Assembly: GCA_022828595.1 (NCBI GenBank)
Contig: JAKGHH010000008.1
Coordinates: 20,886,378 to 20,950,377, forward strand
DNA: 64,000 nucleotides
Direction of reading: 5' to 3'
Source: Nelumbo lutea
Taxonomy: Eukaryota > Streptophyta > Magnoliopsida > Proteales > Nelumbonaceae
A model generated the notes under the pieces. That model did not search any database and was not told where the DNA came from. It saw only the letters and a list, made by a program, of their open reading frames with translations. The translations under genes and the position numbers were made by a program. Of this stretch, positions 30,305-40,560 are shown in pieces. Position 1 is the stretch's first letter. The number at the start of each line of letters is the position of its first letter.

Positions 30305-30875
30305 ACCACTCCTATATGTGAGAGGCTGTACAAAAAACACCAAAATAAATACAAAATCAGTTGCACCTTAACATGTTACTGGGGGTCAGAAAAGTGAGAT
30401 GCTTGGATATTATGAAATTCTTTTTTCTCTGAGGGCCATGAAAAAGTCTTTGGCTCTTTGCGATAGCTTTACAGGTTTTATCATCTTGAGACTTGGTATT
30501 CTAAAAAATTCTGAGGTTCCTCTCCATCGTGATGGTCCAAAAAATGGCTGCAGGGATTAAACACCAACCTACTCTGCCTTTTTTCTGAGCTGGTTGACAT
30601 TAAGAAGGGCCTCCATTAGGAAACACCCAACTTATGTTAAGGGAATGAAGAAAATGACTCACAGTTTGGACATTAGTGTGCAGTGTATAAAAAGATGATT
30701 GGCTGATTCTAGGCACCCATTATTGCAAAGGACACAATTTGCATAGGGAGTTCCATTACCTCATCCAAGTAATTTGTCCTTAGTGAGGCACTTCCCAATC
30801 AAAAGGGCTACTTAGGATGGAACTCTAGTTGCTCAAATGGTCTTGAAAGGGAAAAGAAAGAGTGTGTTAGACTCA
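30305..30875 (-). pseudogene. LINE I fragment, 3' end of ORF2 (zf-RVT type)
   Basis: The reverse strand reads LLIGKCLTKDKLLG, CVLCNNGCLESANHLFIHCT then MSKL, the Cys/His cluster of the zf-RVT domain. After it comes IKPVKLSQRAKDFFMALREK and a 3' region. Like LINE F's end (63030-63476) it shows no RNase H, so it belongs to a second LINE subgroup. It is 5'-truncated and full of stops. Confidence 0.65.
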
Positions 30876-30921
30876 AATATGCAAGTATATTATGCAAAGG
30901 GTTTGACTGAGAAGAGATGCT

Positions 30922-31745
30922 TCCTTTTTTTTGGATAATTGAGTGAATTTTATTAATCACCATTTACCAAAGATAAGAAATACAAGCATCCCAAGGAGAA
31001 GCACAAGATGCAACCTCTCTAAAGTAGTCAATTACAACTTTTCAAAATCACTAGAACAAGTTATAAAGTAGCCCAAAAAAGAGCTTTCTTGGCTACCCCT
31101 TGTTTGGCCAAGGAATCAGCCACAATATTCACTGACCTGCTTACCCATTTAACATCAACTCTCATATTGCTAGTTAGCATCTTCACTTTTCTGAGGAGGT
31201 CTCTATAGCCTCAAATTGGCAGCATCCAGGTTTGATAGCCATTGTGCTACCACCTGAGAATCCCCTTCATTAGAAGATGTTCCACTCCAAAGTGGTTAGC
31301 AATCTAGATCCCTTGAACAGAAGTTAGTATCTCTGCCCCTGTAGAGTCTTCCACTCCCACCAGTCCTGAAAATAAGGAGATAATGTTGCTGTCCTTATTC
31401 CTTAGCACACTCCCTACACCCGAAGGCCCAGGATTACCTTGGCTGCTACCATCAAAGTGCAATTTAATGACACCTTCTGGAGGATGTTTCCACTCTACCA
31501 CACTTCTATTCTTCCTAGTGGAGGTATTAGCCACTGCAAACCAATTTCTCCAAAGATCATCAAAGGAGAATTCAGCAAACAGGACCAAGGCCTTCAGCCA
31601 ATGGATTGCTCTTATTTAGATATAGTCCTTCACTTCAGCCAAACTGCTTTCCTTCTCTAGGAAGATTCCAGCATTCCTTTCCACCCAAACAATCCATAAG
31701 ATAGCTGCCCTGATACATTTCCACATAATTTTACCTCTTCTCGTG
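30922..31745 (-). mobile_element. LINE H: 5'-truncated LINE with RNase H
   Basis: A T-run at 30926-30934 is the reverse-strand tail. Upstream on that strand are VRWVSRSVNIVADSLAKQG (about 31150-31080), the frame 31588-31304 with IKLHFDGSSQGNPGPSGVGS and LFSGLVGVEDSTGAEILTSV, and IRAAILWIVWVERNAGIF (about 31700). The RNase H is nearly complete apart from a stop. The element begins where the opposite-strand LINE G starts, near 31745. Confidence 0.8.
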
Positions 31746-32217
31746 TGCCACCCAAGAGTAGATGGATTAGACAACATACTTACATCAGGCGGTGGGTTCC
31801 ACCTCGATATGTTGCAAAGTAAAAGGCCAAATTTGTGCCTGTCACCTCATGTTTGTAGCCTCTGCTTGGGTTCTGGTGAGACAATCACATACCTATTAAT
31901 TTCTTGTCTATCTGTGTGCTTTCTTTGGACATGGTTCTCTTCTATCTTTCGTCGCAGATGGACACCTCCCCTCAACGTGGTAAGCTTTTTTGACCCAAGC
32001 TTTTTTAGGCAACCGAAGAAGCGTGAAAGAATAATGTGGAGGGTCACAAAAGTAGTTGTCCTATGGTCAGTCAGTTTGGGAAGAAAGAAAGAATAGAATC
32101 TTCAAAGGAGTGGAGAAATACAAGGTGGAAATTGTAGAAAGATTAACCATTGTGACTATTCAATGGTTGAAAACTTTGGATTTATTTAAGGACTTCTTAG
32201 CTGAAGACATTTAAAGG

Positions 32218-32468
32218 TGTAGAGAAGATGGGCCGAATGGCCCATAGGGCTTGTTATTTATGTTTCTTTTCTGTAATGGGCCTTATTCTGGGTCCATACT
32301 GTCAATATTAAGTTCTGTGTAAATTCTTGCCCAACTAAGGGCCTCCTTGTAATTATTCAAATATTTCTAATAAAACAGTATTAGGGGGCTGAGAGAGGGT
32401 GAGTTTGAAATCCACTTCTCAGACCCTCATTGCCGAACCCTCAACTCTCTTCTCTTTAGTTTTCTTCA
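32218..32468 (+). repeat. LTR of the inverted-LTR element, complete copy (251 bp)
   Basis: It begins TGTAGAGAAGATGGG and ends TTTTCTTCA, directly followed by the primer site. The segment 32218-32419 recurs reverse-complemented at 33443-33644 with few differences. Confidence 0.9.
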
Positions 32469-32480
32469 TGGTATCAGAGC
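32469..32480 (+). promoter_or_regulatory. Primer-binding site of the inverted-LTR element
   Basis: TGGTATCAGAGC abuts the LTR, identical to the site in the other copia elements. It defines the 32218 LTR as the 5' LTR. Confidence 0.9.
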
Positions 32481-33222
32481 ATACCTGAACTTCAGTATCC
32501 TAGGGCTGGAAGCTTGACTCGTGTTGCCTGATTCTTGGAGGTCATTGGAAGTGCCCAAGACTTGAATCTCTTGGAGAAGTGGTTCGGTGGCCAGGAAGAA
32601 TCAGAGAAAAGAAAAGGGGAAGAGGAACAGTTCGGTTCTGTTTAAGCTCAAAACTGTAAGTTGTACTCAGATTTCTGGTTCGAAGCTGTAAGTTGTACCC
32701 AGATTTCTGGGTTCAGTTTTCTTTCAGTTGTTCTGTATTGCTTTCGACTGTGTTTGGACTGTTGAACTGTCCGAAAGCTTTGGTTGTTCTGTACTACCTT
32801 CGGCTGCCATTGAATCTGGTTTAACCCAGAAATTTCTGGGCTGTTTTTCACTCTTTATTGGACTGTCAAACAGCCGAAACATTCCTGTAACAAGGCTGTG
32901 GATTGTTGCTTATATCTGGCTGTTTTTGGGGGGCTGTACGAACTATTCTTGAGGCCTTTTTTTCTCCTCTTGACAGTGGGGTTGTCTCTATTGCCCACAC
33001 TGTGTTTGTAAAAAGGGTACTTCGGCTGAGTGCCAAGTGGTATTTACTTTGAAGTCCAGATTTGAAAAGGGTACTTCGGCTGAGTACCTAGAAGTTTCTG
33101 TTTTACTTCTTGAAGGCTGAACTCAATGTATTGCCTTCTTGTGGTCGGCTGAACTCTATTCTTGCTTGTCCTTATTCAATTTACTTGTAGAAGTCATCTA
33201 AAATCATATTTGGAGTGTTTAC

Positions 33223-33452
33223 ATGATGTACTCCTCAGAGTTTGAAAACAAAAGTGGTGCTGAATATGGACTGGTTCAGGGGATTCCAAGTGACTCCTTA
33301 TTGACTGTGACCACAGTTAAACTAGATGGAACTAATTATCTGGCATGGTCACAATCAGTAAAGATTCATGTATGTAGTAGAGGAAAGTGGGGGTTCATTT
33401 CCAGGAGTAAGAAGGCTCCCCCAGAAGATGATCCATCCTACGAGAAGTGGAT
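33223..33452 (+). pseudogene. Truncated copia gag in the inverted-LTR element
   Basis: An ATG frame encodes TTVKLDGTNYLAWSQSVKIH then SKKAPPEDDPSYEKW, the start of the retrotransposon gag domain. At the codons for YEKW the sequence switches to antisense LTR, giving a short nonsense tail ending at 33495. Most of gag and all of pol are absent. Confidence 0.85.
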
Positions 33453-33644
33453 TTCGAACTCACCCTCTCTCAGCCCCCTAACACTGTTTTATTAGAAATA
33501 TTTGAATAATTACAAGGAGGCCCTTAGTTGGGCAAGAATTTACACAGAACTTAATATTGACAGGATGAACCCAGAATAAGGCCCATTACAAAAAAGAAAC
33601 ATAAATAACAAGCCCTATGGGCCATTCGGCCCATCTTCTCTACA
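33443..33644 (-). repeat. Inverted partial LTR (202 bp)
   Basis: It is the reverse complement of 32218-32419. Its outer end is TCTCTACA, the complement of the LTR 5' terminus, and it abuts the AAAGG duplication. The LTR's last 49 bp are missing on the inner side. Confidence 0.9.
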
Positions 33645-33649
33645 AAAGG

Positions 33650-34174
33650 AATTGGGGAGTGGTGGCAACTACAACCTCCATAAAACCTATTGTGCGGGAG
33701 TTGTGATCCCCACAAACACAACAAAGAATGAAATTGAACTTTGATGGGAGCTCTAGAGGTAACCTGGGCCCTTCAGGTATAGAGGGAGTTTTCAGAGATG
33801 AAAATGACAGAATTGTGGCTATGTTTTCGGGGCCAACAGGAGTGGGGGATTCATTGAGAGCGGAGGTGATGGCCTTGCTTCAAGGTGTAAGATATGCCGA
33901 ACATCTGGGGTTGCACCAAGTTGAGATAGAGGAAGATTCTAAACAGTTAATTGATTGGTTGCAATCAGGTAAGTTGGGAGCCTGGATTTATAGACAGCCC
34001 TTAAGGGAAATCCTCAATATAACAAGGGAGGTTGGTGCTTACTCCAAATGGACAAGAAGATCAGCTAATGGCTTAGCTGATACGTTGGCTAAACAAGGGA
34101 CTGTGAGGGAGGGTATGTTCTGGGCAGTTTTGCAAAAAAGATTACTGGGGACTCAATACCTTTTTAGGGGTTGA
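33650..34174 (+). pseudogene. LINE G RNase H domain
   Basis: The frame 33728-34174 carries MKLNFDGSSRGNLGPSGIEG, AMFSGPTGVGDSLRAEVMAL, VEIEEDSKQLIDWL and KWTRRSANGLADTLAKQG, that is, all four RNase H motifs uninterrupted. It is the best preserved LINE RNase H in the window. The upstream frame has stops, so no full ORF2 remains. Confidence 0.9.
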
Positions 34175-34230
34175 CAGTTGTACACATGTACTTAATATTG
34201 TATTAATGAAGTTACCGTTTCCAATAAAAA

Positions 34231-34405
34231 AAAATAATAATAAAATAAACTAAAGCTCTAACTCTATAAAGCTGCAACAAAGAAGCAGGATATCAGTAGA
34301 TGGTAACAGTCCTCATTTTGGGCCATACACGAAGCACCGGTTAAGGGAAAGACAAAGATAAGGTCTCTTCTTTAGCCTTCAGATGCTGATTTTCTGGTTC
34401 AGAAG
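34231..34405. other. Unassigned sequence
   Basis: This is a short spacer after LINE G with an AAATAATAATAAAATAAA stretch. Nothing else was recognised. Confidence 0.4.
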
Positions 34406-34588
34406 GATTGCAAGAAGATTTTTATTTATTTTTTGATCAGAAATGATAACTTTCATTAGAGATAAATTAAACTGAAATACAGAAGTCAACCCTTATTAGA
34501 AAAGGTTGATCCAATAAACATCAAACATTACAGCACTGCCCAGTGAAGTCTCTCCCTTACAGTCCCTTGTTATGATTGCAAGAAGATT
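34406..34588 (-). mobile_element. 153-bp LINE 3'-end insertion with 15-bp target duplication
   Basis: GATTGCAAGAAGATT is exact at 34406-34420 and 34574-34588. The insert (34421-34573) begins with a T-rich run and TTTTTTGATCAGAAATGATAAC, the reverse of a LINE tail (GATCAAAAAATAAATAAA). It is a very short 5'-truncated LINE copy in reverse orientation. Confidence 0.8.
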
Positions 34589-34624
34589 CACCATTATTGA
34601 TAAAAAAAAAGAAGATTCACCATT
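34582..34624 (+). mobile_element. Ultrashort LINE-tail insertion: ATTGAT + A9 with 14-bp target duplication
   Basis: GAAGATTCACCATT occurs at 34582-34595 and 34611-34624. Between them lies only ATTGATAAAAAAAAA (34596-34610). ATTGATAAAAAAAA also ends LINE F (63460-63473), so the insert is the last six bases of such a LINE plus its A-tail. It overlaps the previous duplication, so it came later than that insertion or nearly with it. Confidence 0.75.
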
Positions 34625-34630
34625 TGTTCT

Positions 34631-34917
34631 TGTTAGCGTAGGGGTATTTCTGTCTTTATACCTTGATTGTTGTTGCTGATCTGTAATGTTGTGTTGAAAC
34701 ATGTGCTCTTAACTTAAGTAAGGGCACATAGGTCTTTTCAGTTATGTTTTAATAATAATATAAATACTTACTGGCCGACTGGGAGAAGTCAAGTTGACTC
34801 TTTCAGTTCGAACCTGAATTCTCTCTTCTCTCTTTCTCTCTTTCTCTATCACTCTTTCTTCTTCTACATAACTGAACTCAGTCAGGCCGAACTCTAAGGC
34901 AGACCTAAATTATAACA
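34631..34917 (+). repeat. Copia-2 5' LTR (287 bp)
   Basis: It is bounded by TG...CA and followed by the primer site. It contains a CTCTTT-rich tract near its 3' end that is longer in the other LTR. Confidence 0.95.
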
Positions 34918-34929
34918 TGGTATCAGAGC
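34918..34929 (+). promoter_or_regulatory. Copia-2 primer-binding site
   Basis: TGGTATCAGAGC, complementary to initiator Met-tRNA, abuts the LTR. Confidence 0.95.
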
Positions 34930-35562
34930 AGGTTAAATCTGCCTAGATTTCTACTTGCCTAGGGTTCATTCTCTGTGCACCCTATCTAGGGTTTTCCTCT
35001 TTTTTTTTTTTTTTTTTTTTCTGTGTTCGATTGGAGATAAGGGAAAGGGCTGAAAAGGAGTGATCGCCCTCTTCCCTTGGGGGTCTCTATGCCTTCAATC
35101 AGGTCGTATGTGGTCGGTTGCTGTGATTTCTGAGATTGCCCTCTCCTAGTAGAGGAAGATTAGAGGGCCGAACTGTGTGTGGCTGTTGTGTGTGAAGCGG
35201 CTGTTGTGTGTGGACTGCTCTCCTGCTCGCATGGGTGTTACTTCAGCGATAAGGTAAGAGATTTCAGTTCTTGATATCAGTTATGGATTAAATAGGAGGT
35301 GTGTTTCAGATCATTTGCTAGTGTTTCGGCCAGTAAGAGCTAGGGTTTATGCTGGTTTCTTTGTACATGTTGAAGGAAGAGATATGATCATATAGTGGTG
35401 GATTTCAGGTAGTTGTAGGAGCAGGGTTTGTGGTGTAAAGAGCACACATTCCAGCAACAATTAGTGCTGCAATCAGTGTGACAGGTGTGACCTAGTGGTG
35501 TGTAGTGTGCAGGTCTCAGTGATAATAGAATTCAGCAAGTGTGCAGAATTGGTGATAACATA
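34930..35562 (+). other. Copia-2 untranslated leader
   Basis: This is 633 bp without a meaningful ORF, including a T20 run near 35001-35020. The gag ATG at 35563 was chosen by alignment with Copia-1; an in-frame upstream ATG at 35539 is less likely. Confidence 0.7.
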
Positions 35563-38500
35563 ATGGGAGACAGTAATGATTATAAACCTAGTGTGATGGT
35601 GCCTACAGACTACCTGAATGTTCAAATGACCTCCATTAAGTTAAATGGAGAGAATTATGTGCCTTGGGCTAAATCCGTTGAAGTCTTTCTAAAGGCAAAG
35701 AAGAAGGTAAAACATATCAGAGAGGAGAAACCCTCCTCTGACTCTCACGAGTATGAAGATTGGGAGCAAGAGGACGCTCAAATCATCACATGGTTGTGGA
35801 ATAGTATGGAACCTAGGATTAGTGTGAACTTCATGTTCCTTGATACTGCCAAAGACGTGTGGGACCATGCGAAAAAATTGTATTCGGGGCAGGACAATAC
35901 AACCAGAGTTTATCAGCTTTATCAAGAGTACTTTAATCTGCAACAGGGCAATCTGAGTCGTGAGGAGTACTATGCCAACATGAGGAACATACGTAATGAG
36001 TTGAATGTCTATCATCCTCTCACTTCTGATGTCAAGATTCAACAACAACAGAGAGAGCAGCTTGATGTGACTAGATTTTTGGTGGGACTAAAGTCTGAAT
36101 ATGAACCAGTACGGGCTCAGATATTAGGGGGATCAACTTTCCGTCCCTAGAAGAGGTATTTGCTCGACTTCAGAGGATTTCTATTGGATCTACTGAGAAC
36201 TCTAATATCTCATATAGATCTGCCTTTGCTGCATCAAGAGGCTGTGGTGGTAGAGGTGGAGCTCGGGGAGCTCAGTCTGGCCATGGTGTTGGTAGTGGTT
36301 CTGCATATGGCTGAAGTGGCAATGGTGGGTCTACTTATAATCGTGGTGGTGGTCGTACTGGGAGCAGAGATTCAGGGGGAGAGGACGTAGCTCAGGCCCG
36401 AGCTAGTGCACTCATTGTGGTATCGATGGACATACCATCAACTATTGTTATGATTTACATGGTCCTCCCTCAACCTGGGCCAATCATGCCGCCACCGGTG
36501 ACTCAAGTTCCAGCTTTAAACAGGAGAATCATTCATCTGACCAGTTGCCTCCTACATCCACAGATGGTCCCATGAAGGAGATGGTGAGTGTTCCCCGTGA
36601 TGAATATGAGAGGTTTATCCAATCACAGCAGAACACAACGACTTTTGCTCACTCAGGTATGGCTTGTCTGGCATCTACACCCAATCCCTGGATCATTGAC
36701 TCTGGAGCCTCCGATCACATGACTGGAACTCCAGGTGTGTTTTCCTCCTTATCTCATTGCTCAACATCACAATCTGTCACCCTTGTTAATGGTTCCACAT
36801 CCTCAATTTGTGGTGTTGGTAATGTTGACCTAGATCCTGTATCCCTCTCATCAGTTCTGTATGTTCCTAAATTGCCTTTTAACCTTATGTCTGTTAGTAA
36901 GCTGACCGAATCACTTAACTGCTCCATTACCTTTTATCCTTCTATGTGTGTCTTTCAGGATCTCAAGACGGGGATGAAGATTGGTGGAGGGCATGAAGTA
37001 GGTGGACTGTATTATCTTGATGGTGGTGGTGGTAGAACTTCAACAGCTCTCCAGTCATCTCTTTCTCCTCTCCAGTGGCACTGCCGATTTGGTCATCTGT
37101 CGCTCAAAGTCTTGAAGTCCTTGGTTCCGTCCTTGAGTTAGCTTTCTGTCTTGGATTGTGAGTCGTGTCAGTTTGGGAAACACCATCGTGTTCCCTTTAG
37201 TTCTAGGGTTGATAACCGTGTGTCGAGTTCTTTTTCTTTAGTTCATTCAGATGTTTGGGGTCCTTATAAAGTAATGTCATATAATGGATACAGATATTTT
37301 GTCATTTTTGTGGATGATTTTTTCAAGGATGACGTGACTCTATTTAATGAAAGAAAGAAGTGAATTGTTTACCATTTTCCAAAAATTTTATGCTGAAATT
37401 TGTAACCAATTTGGTGCCCACATCAAAGTTTTTCGTTCTGATAATGGCCGCGAATATTTATCCTCATCATTTCAGGAATACTTGGATCAACACGACATTA
37501 TACATCAGACCTCGTGTACTTACACCCCACAACAAAACGGGGTGGCTGAGAGAAAGAATCACCATCTCCTTGAAACAGCAAGATCCCTAATGCATCACAT
37601 GCATTTTCCCAAACCTTTTTGGAGTGATGCAGTGCTTACCTCTTGTTTTCTGATTAATCGGATGCCCACGTTCATCCTTGATGGTCAGTCTCCGTTTCAG
37701 GTCTTGTTTCCCTCTTTGTCTCCGTTCCCTCTTACGCCGAGAGTTTTTGGCTGGGTCCTGGGAATGATAAGTTTGATGCCCGTTCTCTCAAGTGCATTTT
37801 CCTTGGCTATTCTCGGACCCAGAAAGGGTATAGGTGTTACCATCCTGGTTCTCGACGGTCCTTTGTGTGTGCTGATATCAGTTTCTTTGAGTCTATTCCA
37901 TTCTTTTTGGGGTCTGGTGATGCTTCTTCCTCCTCATCACCTCCTCCCCGTCCACTTCCCGTTGTCGATCCTCAGTTTGTTCCAGTTGTGACCAAATCTT
38001 TGCCTCCGGTGCCACCACCTGTTGAACGCCCACCTATCCGTCATGTGTATACACATCGCCCACGTGCACCGGCTACTACTCCTCTAGCTACATCTCCGTC
38101 GACGGATCCGACACCAGAACCCCACTTGGCATCTGAGATTGATCTACCCATTGCTTTGCGGAAAGGTAAACGTACTTGCACCCTTCATCCCATTTCTAAT
38201 TATGTTTCTCTTACTCACCTTTCCGCTTCCCATCGCCAGTTTGTTACCTTGTTATCATCAGTTATTGTTCCTAAAGATGTCCAGGAAGCCCTTGCCTCTC
38301 CAGGGTGGTGCCGTGCCATGGAAGAAGAACTCTCAGCCCTTCATCATAATCATACTTGGGACCTTGCTGCTCTTCCTCCTGGGAAGCAAGTTGTTGGTTG
38401 TAAGTGGGTTTATACGGTTAAGTATCTGCCTGATGGTAGTGTTGAACGACTGAAAGTGCGATTAGTTGCAAAAGGGTACTCCCAAACCTATGGCATTGAC

Positions 38501-39698
38501 TACACAGAGACCTTCTCACTAGTTGCTAAGATAGGGTCAGTTCGTGTTGTGATCTCTCTTGCAACCATGTATGAGTGGCCACTATATCAGCTTGATATCA
38601 AGAATGCCTTTTTGCATGGTGACTTACTCGAGGAGGTCTACATGGAGCAACCTCCAGGGTTTGTTGCTCAGGGGGAGGATGGTAAGGTGTGCAGACTAAG
38701 GAAGGCTATATATGGGCTTAAATAGTCTCCTCGAGCATGGTTTGGTAGGTTCAGTGAGGTGGTAAAGAAGTTTGGCATGAAACAGTGCAAGGTTGACCAT
38801 TTTGTATTTAGTCATGACTCTCCGGGAGGAAAAATACTGTTGGTGGTGTATGTAGATGATATTGTTATTATTGGGAATGATAACATTGGTATTGATAGGC
38901 TGAAGACTTATCTGCAGGATCACTTTCAGACAAAGGATCTGGGTAAACTGAAATACTTATTGGGGATAGAGGTAGCTAGATCCAAGTATGGGATTAACCT
39001 GTGCCAGAGGAAGTATGTGCTTGATTTGCTGGAAGAAACAGGCTTATTGGGTGCCAAACCAGCTGAAACACCCATGGACACAAATACCAAGCTAAGCAGT
39101 GATATGGGTGAAGTGTTTGAAGACCCTGGCAGTTCCGACGACTTGAGGGCAAACTGAACTACCTAACCATTACCAGACCAGACATCTCATTTGCAGTTAG
39201 TGTAGTAAGCCAGTTCATGTAAAAACCTCTGACTCCTCATTGGAATGCGGTTATGAGAATTGTGAAGTATCTAAAAGGGGCCCTAGGTCGCGGTCTGATA
39301 TACAATAGTGGGGGAAAACTTGAAATAGAAGGGTATTCTGATGCTGATTGGGCCGGTTCTATGTTTGATAGGCGGTCTACTACAGGCTATTGCACGTTTC
39401 TGGGAGGTAACCTGGTGACATGGAAATAGGGTACAACATTAACACTCCAATGAAACTCTATTGTGATAATCAGCCTGTAGTTCATATCTCCTCTAATCCA
39501 GTGTTTCATGAAAGAACCAAGCACATTGAGGTTGACTGTCACTTTGTGAGGGAGAAGGTGCTGAATGGAGAGCTAGACACTACACATGTTAATACAGGAA
39601 ATCAGTGGGCTGACTTATTTACAAAAGGCTTGAGTCAGGGAAGAGTGGACTACATATGTAACAAACTGGGAGTATATGATATATACTCACCAGCTTGA
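35563..39698 (+). pseudogene. Copia-2 gag-pol polyprotein, multiply broken
   Basis: Gag (35563-36150) is intact to GGSTF, where one base is lost. The knuckle CTHCGIDGHTINYC follows in another frame. The protease WIIDSGASDHMTG is intact in motif. Stop TAG 37139-37141 (Copia-1 has CAG there) precedes CESCQFGKHHR. The integrase has [15 protein letters not shown] and NGVAERKN, so its catalytic triad is kept, but there is a frameshift near 37330. A deletion of about 19 bp near 37752 shifts the frame again. RT reads [20 protein letters not shown], has a TAG at 38723-38725 and keeps YVDD. There is a frameshift near 39130. A deletion of about 105 bp at 39426 removes the RNase H core (ARSSAEAEY). Confidence 0.95.
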
Positions 39699-39705
39699 GG
39701 GGGAG
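39697..39705 (+). promoter_or_regulatory. Copia-2 polypurine tract
   Basis: GAGGGGGAG lies immediately 5' of the 3' LTR and overlaps the pol stop codon. Confidence 0.9.
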
Positions 39706-40008
39706 TGTTAGCGTAGGGGTATTTCTGTCTTTATACCTTGATTGATGTTGCTGATCTGTAATGTTGTGTTGAAACATGTGCTCTTAACTTAAGTAAGGGC
39801 ACATAGGTCTTTTTAGTTATGTTTTAATAATAATATAAATACTTACTGGCCGACTGGAAGAAGTCAAGTTGACTCTTTCAGTTCGAACCAGAATTCTCTC
39901 TTCTCTCTTTCTCTCTTTCTCTCTTTCTCTCTTTCTCTATCACTCTTTCTTCTTCTACATAACTGAACTCAGTCAGGCCGAACTCTAAGGCAGACCTGAA
40001 TTATAACA
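39706..40008 (+). repeat. Copia-2 3' LTR (303 bp)
   Basis: It is the same as 34631-34917 apart from about five substitutions and 16 extra bp of CTCTTT repeat. It is followed by the GTTCT duplication. Confidence 0.95.
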
Positions 40009-40013
40009 GTTCT

Positions 40014-40560
40014 CATGATTGACTTGGGGACAGTAGAGACAAAAATATGAAGATTGGTATATCATTATTCTTTTTTCCCCCTGAAAGAATTCTCTATTTA
40101 CTTGCTTTTGTTATCTATTATGTACTTAATTGCTTATTTGCTTACTGCTTAGTTGTTAGATACCTATGCAATTGTAAGTTATAGAAATTTATTTTAGTTG
40201 TAGTTGCAAGTGGTGCCTAATCATCATGAGAGTAAAGGCTCACCTTGAAAGTCCAAACCACACAAAATGGATATACTTATTTTGAGATTGTACCCATGTT
40301 GACATATCCATCATCAAATTCAGGAGACTTGCACAATGGATGTGCTGGAAATGCTAGAATATTTAAAGAGAGAATGCTGTCTAAGGAAGTTTTAATAGAG
40401 GAGCCACTCTATGGAGTATTTGGGAGGAAAGAAATGACAGAATTTTAAAGAGAGAATGCTGTCTAAGGAAGTGTTGATAGAGATATTTCTTTGAAGGTGG
40501 CTCATTGGATGCTTTTGCTGATTTTACGACCCTTAATTTCATTAGGAATTCACGAAGTAT
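40014..40560. repeat. Unassigned sequence with an 82-bp-offset direct repeat
   Basis: TTAAAGAGAGAATGCTGTCT and the following bases occur at about 40363-40400 and 40445-40482. No protein domain is seen. The sequence may be decayed LINE lying between Copia-2 and the RNase H remnant. Confidence 0.5.

Larger units (their letters stand above)
32218..33644 (+). mobile_element. Aberrant copia derivative with inverted LTRs and AAAGG target duplication
   Basis: The left end is a complete LTR (32218-32468), then a primer-binding site, a leader and the first part of gag (33223-33450). Instead of pol and a direct 3' LTR, the element ends with about 202 bp of the same LTR in reverse orientation (33443-33644), so both outer termini are the LTR's TGTAGAGAAG end. 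AAAGG is duplicated exactly at 32213-32217 and 33645-33649. The gag-to-LTR junction lies at GAGAAGTGGA, a sequence present in both the gag codons YEKW and the antisense LTR. This is a template-switched cDNA inserted by integrase with two U3 ends. Confidence 0.85.
31746..34230 (+). mobile_element. LINE G: 5'-truncated LINE split by the inverted-LTR copia element
   Basis: The left part (31746-32217) reads MLQSKRPNLCLSPHVCSLCL, TPPLNVVSFFDPSFFRQPKK and RIMWRVTKVVVLWSV. The right part (33645-34174) resumes RNWGVVATTTSIKPIV and the RNase H. Removing 32218-33644 plus one copy of AAAGG restores a continuous LINE reading (DI-stop-RNWGVV). The 3' end is an A-rich tail near 34218-34230. Confidence 0.85.
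34631..40008 (+). mobile_element. Copia-2: complete but defective Ty1/copia element, sister of Copia-1
   Basis: The 5.38-kb element has LTRs at 34631-34917 and 39706-40008, beginning TGTTAGCGTAGG and ending TTATAACA. GTTCT is duplicated exactly at 34626-34630 and 40009-40013. The LTRs differ by about five substitutions and a 16-bp CTCTTT expansion in the 3' copy, so the insertion is recent. Its gag-pol protein is close to Copia-1 but its LTR is not, which marks a related but separate family. Stops, frameshifts and a deletion in RNase H make it defective. Confidence 0.95.

Noticed and set aside
30922..34230. LINE H (-) and LINE G (+) as a single twin-primed inversion
   Set aside because: Each has its own tail and its own RNase H, so one RNA cannot account for both.
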